A DNA stretch of 38,593 bases from Tannockella sp964369175 (GTDB lineage Bacteria; Bacillota_I; Bacilli_A; Erysipelotrichales; Coprobacillaceae). Positions 32,065-38,593 of the stretch are shown one piece after another. Positions within the stretch are counted from its first letter, which is position 1; the number at the start of each line of letters is the position of its first letter. The stretch lies in assembly GCA_964369175.1 (NCBI GenBank), contig CAYJEM010000012.1, positions 1-38,593 of the forward strand, in the 5' to 3' direction. The notes under the pieces are model-generated. The model was not told the origin of the DNA. It saw only the letters and a list, made by a program, of their open reading frames with translations, and did no database searches. The translations under genes were made by a program, and so were the position numbers.

Positions 32065-33378
32065 GTGGACTATAAATATCAAAAAGTATATGATAAAGTA
32101 GTTTCTGATATTGAAAAGGGGATGCTCGTTCAAGGTCAAAAAATACCATCTATTCGCCAAATGACACAACTATTAGAAGTAAGTAAAACGACTGTAGAAA
32201 GTGCCTACGATCAATTATGTGTTGAAGGTTACGTTGAGGCTAGAAAAAAGGTGGGATACTTTGTTGCAAGTGAAAAAACACCGCAATTATTATCTGCAAT
32301 AGTTTCGAATATTGCAGAAGTAAAAAATGATTATCGTTATGATTTTAGTGGACAATTTGTTGATGAAGGTAGCTTTAATATGGAAGTGTGGAAAAAGTAC
32401 ATAAAAAAAGCTTTGTTAGAAAACAAAAAATTACATAGTTATGGAAAGCCTTTTGGTGAACATGAATTATTATCGATGTTACAAAATCATAGCCAAATGT
32501 TTCGTGGTTTTAAAAAAGATATCAATAATTATATTGTGGGAGCTGGTTTTCAAACATTACTACACTCGATATGTGCAATGTTTTTGCCAGGAAGTACAAT
32601 TGTTATGGATGAGACACCATTTATTCAAGCCCAAATCGTATTTGAAGATAGTCAGTTGAATGTTAAAAAAGTACCTAGTGATGAATTTGGAATATCAATT
32701 GAACAATTGAAAAAACACAGCCCGCAAATTATTTACATAAATTCATCATCAGGTGGATACCATGGCCAACCAATACAAAGACAACGACGAAATGAATTAA
32801 TTCAATATGCTAGAGAATATGATGTTTTTATTATTGAAGATGATCATAATGGTGAACTTAAATATAACTCTAAAACTATTGATGCGATGGCTGGGGATGA
32901 TGATAATCATATAATTTATATTGGATCTTTTTCTAAATTATTATTGCCTTCAATTCGATTAAGTTATATGGTATTACCACAGAGTCTCGTGGATAAATAT
33001 AAAGAAAGAAATAAAGTATATCATCAAACAGCTTCGAAACTAGAGCAAATTGCTTTAGCTATGTATATGCAAGATGGACAACTTGCAAGACATATTAAAA
33101 GACTACGTAAATTATATATTCAAAAGGCAAGTATCTTAGTATCGACACTAACAAATACTTTTCCTAAGTTTCAATTTCGATTGTATGAAACATCACTCAA
33201 AGTTGTAATGATAGTTTTTGATAAAGATGTTGATTTGATGATTAGTGAAGCACTGAAATATGATGTATTATTGTTGAAAAATAATAGCAATGAAATAGTA
33301 TATTCCTTTTCAAGTATTGCTCTTAGTGATATAGAAACAGCTGTTATAGCGTTAAAAAAAGCTTGGAAAAGTTTATAA
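32065..33378 (+). CDS. MocR-type GntR/aminotransferase-like transcriptional regulator
   Basis: A 437-residue protein starting at GTG 32065, seven bases after AGGAGGG. Residues 1-70 are a GntR winged helix (QKIPSIRQMTQLLEVSKTTVESAYDQLCVEGYVEARKKVGYFV). The rest is a class I aminotransferase fold: IEDDHNGELKY and the PLP-lysine motif YIGSFSKLLLPSIRLSYMVLP. MocR proteins sense PLP and amino compounds (PdxR, GabR). No divergent pdx or gab target is nearby, so its regulon is unknown. It may be co-transcribed with the following small flavodoxin-like gene, 50 bp away. Confidence 0.9.
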   Translation: MDYKYQKVYDKVVSDIEKGMLVQGQKIPSIRQMTQLLEVSKTTVESAYDQLCVEGYVEARKKVGYFVASEKTPQLLSAIVSNIAEVKNDYRYDFSGQFVDEGSFNMEVWKKYIKKALLENKKLHSYGKPFGEHELLSMLQNHSQMFRGFKKDINNYIVGAGFQTLLHSICAMFLPGSTIVMDETPFIQAQIVFEDSQLNVKKVPSDEFGISIEQLKKHSPQIIYINSSSGGYHGQPIQRQRRNELIQYAREYDVFIIEDDHNGELKYNSKTIDAMAGDDDNHIIYIGSFSKLLLPSIRLSYMVLPQSLVDKYKERNKVYHQTASKLEQIALAMYMQDGQLARHIKRLRKLYIQKASILVSTLTNTFPKFQFRLYETSLKVVMIVFDKDVDLMISEALKYDVLLLKNNSNEIVYSFSSIALSDIETAVIALKKAWKSL

Positions 33379-33428
33379 AATACATTATATGTTCATAATT
33401 CTAAAATATAATTAGTACAGGTGATAGA

Positions 33429-33851
33429 ATGAAAATAGAAGTGATTTATACAAAAAAAACTAAATATACAAAAGATATCTTAGAGGCGATGGCGCGATAT
33501 GTAAAAACATATCCAAAAGATATGGAGCAATATAACCATCAAGAAATAACTGATTTGCTTGTTATTGGATTCGATGAAACAGTTATGAGTGAACAAGAGT
33601 TATTCTTATTTATTGATAAAATTGATCGAAATTATGTAAAAAACATTTGTCTAGTAAATACATTTATTCTTAGAAACAAAAAAATGAGTGAGGTTGTAAA
33701 TAGATGCCATAAAAATCGTTTACCTTTAATGCGCGAACAATTTTCCATAAAGCTTAATCGTACATGTTTTAAAGAGATGCCACAATTAGCTAAAGATAAT
33801 GCTCGTATTTATATTGAAGACATGGTAAATGTAATAAATCAATATTATTAA
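33429..33851 (+). CDS. Small flavodoxin-like protein of unknown function
   Basis: A 140-residue protein starting at ATG 33429 after ACAGGTGAT. It alternates strands and helices like a flavodoxin fold: IEVIYTKKTKYTKDILEAMARYV, then DLLVIGFDE, then KNICLVNTFILRN. The phosphate-binding SxTGNT loop of true flavodoxins is replaced by TKKTKYTK, so FMN binding is doubtful. No signal peptide or membrane segment. It is followed by its own terminator just upstream of the hrcA promoter. Function not assignable. Confidence 0.6.
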   Translation: MKIEVIYTKKTKYTKDILEAMARYVKTYPKDMEQYNHQEITDLLVIGFDETVMSEQELFLFIDKIDRNYVKNICLVNTFILRNKKMSEVVNRCHKNRLPLMREQFSIKLNRTCFKEMPQLAKDNARIYIEDMVNVINQYY

Positions 33852-33854
33852 AAG

Positions 33855-33880
33855 CAATCATACTGATTGTTTTTTTTTTT
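33855..33880 (+). terminator. Terminator before heat-shock operon
   Basis: CAATCA-TAC-TGATTG followed by more than ten T. Confidence 0.85.
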
Positions 33881-33887
33881 ATTATTT

Positions 33888-33914
33888 TTAGCACTAATGT
33901 GTTGACACTGCTAA
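33888..33914 (+). promoter_or_regulatory. CIRCE-like operator 1 (overlaps -35)
   Basis: TTAGCACTA-N9-CACTGCTAA: 9+9+9 spacing as in CIRCE (TTAGCACTC-N9-GAGTGCTAA), with one mismatch in the left arm and two in the right. It covers the -35 element. Confidence 0.65.
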
Positions 33915-33929
33915 CAGATGGTGTATAAT
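33902..33929 (+). promoter_or_regulatory. SigA-type promoter of hrcA-grpE-dnaK
   Basis: TTGACA at 33902-33907, 16-bp spacer, TATAAT at 33924-33929: both hexamers are perfect consensus. Confidence 0.88.
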
Positions 33930-33933
33930 AAGT

Positions 33934-33960
33934 TTAGCACATTAAAACTATGAGTGCTAA
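33934..33960 (+). promoter_or_regulatory. CIRCE operator 2 (HrcA binding site)
   Basis: TTAGCACAT-N9-GAGTGCTAA: right arm perfect, left arm with two changes. It starts four bases after the -10 and would block transcription when HrcA is bound. Confidence 0.9.
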
Positions 33961-33975
33961 GAGGTGGTGAAAGCG

Positions 33976-35010
33976 ATGTTAACAACTAGACAACTATTAA
34001 TATTTAAATGTATTGTCGAAGAGTTTGTAGAAACAGCAGAACCGGTTGCATCTAAAGCCTTGATGACAAAATATCACTTACCTTATTCAAGTGCAACAAT
34101 ACGTAATGAAATGAGTTTTTTAGAAGAAACAGGGTACATAGAAAAAACCCATACTTCTTCTGGTAGGGTTCCTTCAGTTGAAGGATATCGTTTCTATGTT
34201 GACATGCTAGAACAAAGTGATATTGATGATTCTATAAAGAATCAAGTTGCAACTATATTTAGTGATCGACGTCGTTCATTAAATGAAATAATCCAAGAAA
34301 GTTGTCAAATGCTAAGTGAGCTTACGCATTTAACATCGGTAGTTCTTGGACCGGATTCTATGAGTGATTCACTTCAAAGAATCACAGTTGTGCCATTAGG
34401 AGACAATAAAGTAACAGCAATCATTATTACAAATCAAGGACATGTTGAAAACAAAGTTTTTGAATTATCAAATGATACTTCAATTGATGACTTGGTAAGT
34501 TGTGTAAATATTATGAATGATTTGCTTATTGGTACGCCAATTGATCAAGTGGTGTTTCGCTTAGACCGTGACGTAAGGCCAATAATTGCAGCTAAAATTA
34601 AAGAGCATGAAGAATTGTTCAATGCCTTTTTAGAAGCGTTTGTTAAATTTGCATCAGGAAATGTGTATTTTTCTGGAAAAGAAAATATGTTATATCAACC
34701 AGAGTACAATGATGTAAATAAATTACGTAAAATAGTATCAGCGTTCGAAAATTCACAAGCTTGGAGTGCTTTAACTCCACTAGCTATTGAAGAGGGCGTT
34801 ACTGTAAAAATTGGTCATGATGCACCTGTTGACTTAGGTAGTGATGTTTCAGTGATTTCGGCATCATTTAAAACTGGTCAAGCAAGTAAAGGTTCAATTT
34901 CAGTTATTGGGCCAACTAGAATGCCATATGAAAAAATTGTAGCGTTAGTAGAATATATATCAAAAAGCATAGAAGATGTGTTCTTTGATGAAAATGATGA
35001 AAAAAGTTGA
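33976..35010 (+). CDS. hrcA: Heat-inducible transcription repressor HrcA
   Basis: A 344-residue protein. ATG 33976 is preferred, eight bases after GAGGTGG; the upstream GTG codons lie in the ribosome site. The N-terminal winged helix contains EPVASKALMTKYHLPYSSATIRNEMSFLEETGYIEKTHTSSGRVPSVEGYRFYVD, the family's most conserved region. C-terminal SVIGPTRMPYEKIVALVEYISKSIED is typical of the family. HrcA binds CIRCE and represses this operon, with GroEL normally tuning its activity. It is the first gene of hrcA-grpE-dnaK. Confidence 0.97.
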   Translation: MLTTRQLLIFKCIVEEFVETAEPVASKALMTKYHLPYSSATIRNEMSFLEETGYIEKTHTSSGRVPSVEGYRFYVDMLEQSDIDDSIKNQVATIFSDRRRSLNEIIQESCQMLSELTHLTSVVLGPDSMSDSLQRITVVPLGDNKVTAIIITNQGHVENKVFELSNDTSIDDLVSCVNIMNDLLIGTPIDQVVFRLDRDVRPIIAAKIKEHEELFNAFLEAFVKFASGNVYFSGKENMLYQPEYNDVNKLRKIVSAFENSQAWSALTPLAIEEGVTVKIGHDAPVDLGSDVSVISASFKTGQASKGSISVIGPTRMPYEKIVALVEYISKSIEDVFFDENDEKS

Positions 35011-35020
35011 GGTGAATATC

Positions 35021-35560
35021 GTGAGTGAAAAAAACGATGACGTACAAGTAGACATCGAGAACCAAGAAGATGTTGAAGTAGAAGTAGAATTAACAAAAGA
35101 AGAATTGTTAGAAAAGCGTGTTGCAGAGTTAGAAACTGAAGCTGCTACATGGAAGACAGACTATTATAAAGTATTTGCTGATATGGAAAATACAAAAAGA
35201 AGATTGCAAAATGAACATTCAAATTCATTGAAGTTTATGATGCAAAGCTTCATTGAAGAATTACTACCGGTTATTGATAATTTTGAAAGATCGCTTGCAA
35301 TTGAAAATCCAAGTGATGAAGTTGCAAACTTCTTAAAAGGATATCAAATGATTTATCAACAATTATTAGTAGTATTAGAAAAGCAAGGTGTTGAAGTAAT
35401 TGAGACAGAAGGAAAAGAATTTGATCCAAACTTCCACCAAGCAGTAATGACAGTTAGTGATGAAGCATACGAAGACAATATGATTGTTGAAGAGCTTCAA
35501 AAAGGTTATAAATTGAAAGATCGCGTTATTCGTGCATCTTTAGTAAAAGTAAATCAATAA
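35021..35560 (+). CDS. grpE: Nucleotide exchange factor GrpE
   Basis: A 179-residue protein starting at GTG 35021, five bases after GAGGTG and ten bases after hrcA; longer in-frame starts lie within hrcA. An acidic N-terminus and a long helix (KRVAELETEAATWKTDYYKVFADMENTKRR) are followed by FIEELLPVIDNFERSLAIE. The beta domain has EGKEFDPNFHQAVMTV and LQKGYKLKDRVIRASLVKV. It releases ADP from DnaK. Confidence 0.96.
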   Translation: MSEKNDDVQVDIENQEDVEVEVELTKEELLEKRVAELETEAATWKTDYYKVFADMENTKRRLQNEHSNSLKFMMQSFIEELLPVIDNFERSLAIENPSDEVANFLKGYQMIYQQLLVVLEKQGVEVIETEGKEFDPNFHQAVMTVSDEAYEDNMIVEELQKGYKLKDRVIRASLVKVNQ

Positions 35561-35578
35561 ATTTAGGAGGAATAAAAT

Positions 35579-37384
35579 ATGTCAAAAATTATCGGAATTG
35601 ATTTAGGAACAACTAACTCTTGTGTTAGTGTTATGGAAAACGGAGAAGTAAAAGTAATCGCAAACCCAGAAGGAAATAGAACAACTCCTTCAGTAGTATC
35701 ATTTAAAAATGATGAAATCATCGTTGGTGAAGCTGCAAAAAGACAAGCTGTAACAAACATGGACACAATTATGTCAGTAAAACGTCATATGGGTACAGCA
35801 CATAGAGAAACAGTAAATGGTAAAGAATATACACCACAAGAAATTTCAGCAATGATTTTACAAAACTTAAAAGCAACTGCAGAAGCATATCTTGGACAAA
35901 CAGTTACTAAAGCAGTAATTACTGTACCGGCATACTTCAACGATGCAGAAAGACAAGCAACAAAAGATGCAGGTAAAATTGCTGGTCTAGAAGTAGAACG
36001 TATTATCAATGAACCAACAGCAGCAGCACTTGCATTTGGTTTAGATAAAGTAGATCAAGAACAAAAAGTATTAGTATATGACTTAGGTGGAGGAACATTT
36101 GACGTTTCTATCTTAGATTTAGCTGATGGTACTTTTGAAGTATTATCAACATCTGGAGATAACCGTTTAGGTGGAGATGACTTTGACCAAAAAGTTATGG
36201 ATTATATCGTAGCAGAATTCAAAAAAGAACAAGGAATCGATTTAGCAGCTGATAAAATGGCAATGCAACGTGTTAAAGAAGCAGCTGAAAAAGCGAAAAA
36301 AGATTTATCTGGTGTTGTACAATCACAAATTTCATTACCATTTATTTCAGCTGGAGCAAGTGGACCAGTGCATCTAGAATTAACACTTACAAGAGCTAAA
36401 TTTGATGAATTAACAAAAGATTTAGTAGATCGTACAGAAATTCCTGTAAAACAAGCGTTAAAAGATGCTGGAATGCAACCAAGCGAAATCGATCAAGTAT
36501 TATTAGTTGGTGGTTCAACACGTATTCCTGCTGTGCAAGAATCAGTGAAAAGATTACTTGGAAAAGAGCCAAATAAATCAGTTAACCCTGATGAAGTAGT
36601 TTCTATGGGAGCTGCTATCCAAGGTGGAGTTATCGCAGGTGACGTAAAAGATATCTTATTATTAGATGTTACACCATTATCATTAGGTATTGAAACAATG
36701 GGTGGAGTTATGACTGTATTAATCGAAAGAAATACAACTATTCCAACTACAAAATCTCAAGTGTTCTCAACTGCAGCAGATAACCAACCAGCAGTAGATA
36801 TTAACGTATTACAAGGTGAAAGATCAATGGCTGCTGATAATAAACAATTAGGTTTATTCAAGTTAGATGGTATTGAACCAGCTAGAAGAGGGGTTCCTCA
36901 AATTGAAGTAACATTCTCAATTGATGTAAATGGTATCGTGAATGTTAAAGCAAAAGATTTAAAAACACAAAAAGAACAATCTATCGTTATTCAAAACTCA
37001 ACAGGATTATCTGATGAAGAAATCGAAAAAATGGTTAAAGATGCTGAAGCAAATAAAGCTGATGATGAGAAAAAACGTAAAGATATCGAAACAAAAAATA
37101 AAGCTGAACAAATGATTAATGAAATTGATAAATCATTAGAAGAACAAGGTGATAAAATCGATGCTACACAAAAAGAATCAGCTGAAAAATTAAAAGAAGA
37201 ATTAAAAACTGCATTAGATAATAATGATATGGAAACATTAGAAGCAAAAATGTCTGAGTTAGAGCAAATGGCTCAACAAATGGCTGCATATGCATATCAA
37301 CAACAAGGTGATGCTGGAGCAAACCCAGGACAAGCACCAGAAGATGATAATGTAGTAGATGCTGATTTTGAAGAGAAAAATTAA
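35579..37384 (+). CDS. dnaK: Chaperone DnaK (Hsp70)
   Basis: A 601-residue protein starting at ATG 35579 after TTAGGAGG. The ATPase domain starts IGIDLGTTNSCVSV, with VPAYFNDAERQATKDAGKIAG, INEPTAAALAFG, DLGGGTFDVSIL and LLVGGSTRIPAVQ. The interdomain linker DILLLDVTPLSLGIET leads to the substrate-binding domain. The C-terminus ends DADFEEKN after a QGDAGANPGQAPEDD tail. The length is typical of the short Gram-positive form. Codon choice is noticeably biased to favoured codons compared with neighbours, as expected for high expression. Confidence 0.98.
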   Translation: MSKIIGIDLGTTNSCVSVMENGEVKVIANPEGNRTTPSVVSFKNDEIIVGEAAKRQAVTNMDTIMSVKRHMGTAHRETVNGKEYTPQEISAMILQNLKATAEAYLGQTVTKAVITVPAYFNDAERQATKDAGKIAGLEVERIINEPTAAALAFGLDKVDQEQKVLVYDLGGGTFDVSILDLADGTFEVLSTSGDNRLGGDDFDQKVMDYIVAEFKKEQGIDLAADKMAMQRVKEAAEKAKKDLSGVVQSQISLPFISAGASGPVHLELTLTRAKFDELTKDLVDRTEIPVKQALKDAGMQPSEIDQVLLVGGSTRIPAVQESVKRLLGKEPNKSVNPDEVVSMGAAIQGGVIAGDVKDILLLDVTPLSLGIETMGGVMTVLIERNTTIPTTKSQVFSTAADNQPAVDINVLQGERSMAADNKQLGLFKLDGIEPARRGVPQIEVTFSIDVNGIVNVKAKDLKTQKEQSIVIQNSTGLSDEEIEKMVKDAEANKADDEKKRKDIETKNKAEQMINEIDKSLEEQGDKIDATQKESAEKLKEELKTALDNNDMETLEAKMSELEQMAQQMAAYAYQQQGDAGANPGQAPEDDNVVDADFEEKN

Positions 37385-37390
37385 TTTATA

Positions 37391-37413
37391 AGCCAAGGCT
37401 TTGCCTTGGTTTT
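37391..37413 (+). terminator. Terminator or attenuator between dnaK and dnaJ
   Basis: CCAAGGC-TTT-GCCTTGG followed by TTTT. It would lower dnaJ expression relative to dnaK. Confidence 0.8.
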
Positions 37414-37440
37414 CACTAATATATAAAGAAGGGTACAATT

Positions 37441-38559
37441 ATGGCAAAAAGAGATTATTATGAGGTACTAGGAATTGCAAAAGGAGCTAGTGCTGATGAG
37501 ATTAAACGTGCATATCGTAAAAAAGCCAAACAATACCATCCAGATGTAAATAAGGAAGCAGGAGCAGAAGAAAAATTCAAAGAAGTTTCTGAAGCTTATG
37601 AAGTATTGTCTGATGATAACAAAAGAGCTGCTTATGAACGTTATGGTCATGCAGCATTTGAACAAGGTGCTGGCGGTGGCGGTGCTGGTGGCTTTGGTGG
37701 CTATGGCTTTGAAGATGTTGATTTAGGAGATATCTTTGGATCATTCTTTGGAGGTGGCGGTCGTGGACGAAGTCGTCCTACTGGACCAAGACGAGGAGAA
37801 GATCGCTTAGCTCATTTAGAAATAGATTTTATGGAAGCAATTAATGGTGTAAAAAAAGATATAAAAATTACTTATGATGCACCTTGTAGTTCATGTAATG
37901 GAACTGGAGCAAAAAATCCAAATGATGTAACTACATGTTCTAGATGTAATGGATCTGGTCAAGTTCAACAACAACAACATTCACCATTTGGTACCTTTGT
38001 AACAAATGCAACATGTCCTGATTGTAATGGAACAGGAAAAGTTGTTAAAAATAAATGTGATAAATGTCATGGTAGAGGGTATGAAAATAAAACAGTTACT
38101 GTTGAGTTAGACATACCTGCAGGTATCAATACACATCAACAATTACGTGTAAGCGGTAAAGGCGGGCGTGGAACAAATGGTGGACCTAATGGTGATTATT
38201 TTGTAGAAATTCATGTACGTAACCACCCTCATTTCCAACGTGATGGTAAAAATATATATATTACTGTACCAATTTCATCTGTTGATGCAACGTTAGGATG
38301 TGAAGTTGATGTACCAACTGTTCAGGGCGATGTAACATTAAAGATTCCTGCTGGAACGCAAAGTGGAACAACTATGCGTTTACGTGGAAAAGGGGTTAAA
38401 GATATCCGTAGTACAAACTATGGTGATCAACTTGTAAAGGTTGACGTAAAAATACCTAACAAATTATCGCATGAAGAAAAAGAGTTGTATCGAAAACTTG
38501 CAGATGTAAATAAAAAAGATTCTATTTTTGATAATTTTAAAAAAGCATTTAAAAAGTAA
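37441..38559 (+). CDS. dnaJ: Chaperone DnaJ (Hsp40, type I)
   Basis: A 372-residue protein starting at ATG 37441 after AGAAGGG. The J domain has DYYEVLGIAKGASADEIKRAYRKKAKQYHPDVNKE with the HPD tripeptide. A Gly-rich linker follows (GAGGGGAGGFGGYGFEDVDLGDIFGSFFG), then four CxxCxGxG zinc-binding motifs: CSSCNGTG, CSRCNGSG, CPDCNGTG and CDKCHGRG. The C-terminal domains end with the usual DNFKKAFKK. It delivers substrates to DnaK and stimulates its ATPase. The last gene in the window. Confidence 0.97.
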   Translation: MAKRDYYEVLGIAKGASADEIKRAYRKKAKQYHPDVNKEAGAEEKFKEVSEAYEVLSDDNKRAAYERYGHAAFEQGAGGGGAGGFGGYGFEDVDLGDIFGSFFGGGGRGRSRPTGPRRGEDRLAHLEIDFMEAINGVKKDIKITYDAPCSSCNGTGAKNPNDVTTCSRCNGSGQVQQQQHSPFGTFVTNATCPDCNGTGKVVKNKCDKCHGRGYENKTVTVELDIPAGINTHQQLRVSGKGGRGTNGGPNGDYFVEIHVRNHPHFQRDGKNIYITVPISSVDATLGCEVDVPTVQGDVTLKIPAGTQSGTTMRLRGKGVKDIRSTNYGDQLVKVDVKIPNKLSHEEKELYRKLADVNKKDSIFDNFKKAFKK

Positions 38560-38567
38560 ATAAAAAC

Positions 38568-38593
38568 ACACTGATTTGTTATTAAATTAGTGT
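38568..38593 (+). terminator. Terminator after dnaJ (cut by window end)
   Basis: ACACTGATTT and AAATTAGTGT pair with one G-T wobble around a six-base loop; the T tract lies beyond the window. Confidence 0.6.

Noticed and set aside
1..38593. CRISPR array or integrase gene that would explain the island
   Set aside because: No regularly spaced repeats and no tyrosine or serine recombinase were found; only DDE transposase sequences are present.

Overview
The window reads as a low-GC, AT-rich Bacillota chromosome segment. A homologue of stage VI sporulation protein F next to gpsA, CcpA/CIRCE-type regulatory signals, and the hrcA-grpE-dnaK-dnaJ order point to a spore-forming or formerly spore-forming firmicute. 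An erysipelotrichial gut lineage is my guess, but no rRNA is present to settle it. Most of the window is compact housekeeping sequence with short gaps and rho-independent terminators, several of which begin in or at a stop codon.

Left part (1-16.3 kb): 3' end of gpsA, spoVIF, two paralogous zinc-ribbon membrane proteins, ptsI (minus), nagB, a dGTPase-like HD protein, msrA, birA-bioY, a lipase-like protein (minus), an Lsa-type ABC-F ribosome-protection gene behind a leader-peptide attenuator, tRNA-Leu(GAG) (minus), and the proton-translocating transhydrogenase operon pntAA-pntAB-pntB.

Middle part (16.26-28.06 kb): an ~11 kb accessory island bounded by a direct duplication of the 3' part of pepV. 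A dead 3' fragment lies at 16264-16641 and the intact gene at 27686-29047. The two copies are identical over 356 bp and then differ at 5 of the last 22 bases, all silently. Inside the island, in order, are: an IS4-type transposase flanked by 99-bp direct repeats; a LytTR response regulator and GHKL sensor kinase; a LytTR-type double operator; a decayed group II intron domain V/VI; a 43-residue hydrophobic three-cysteine peptide gene missing from ordinary ORF lists; a terminator/attenuator; a PqqD-SPASM radical SAM enzyme; a TldD/TldE-like protease pair; an ABC exporter (ATPase and permease); and a wrecked IS30-type transposase. I interpret this as a quorum- or signal-regulated RiPP cluster, sactipeptide-like. 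The peptide would be crosslinked by the radical SAM enzyme, its short leader removed by the TldD/E pair, and the product exported by the ABC transporter. The precursor and the use of TldD/E instead of M16 or C39 proteases are the most novel-looking parts.

Right part (28.06-38.6 kb): pepV, a Nudix hydrolase and tex, a cold-shock protein, a MocR-type regulator, a small flavodoxin-like protein, and the heat-shock operon hrcA-grpE-dnaK-dnaJ behind a promoter carrying two CIRCE-like operators.
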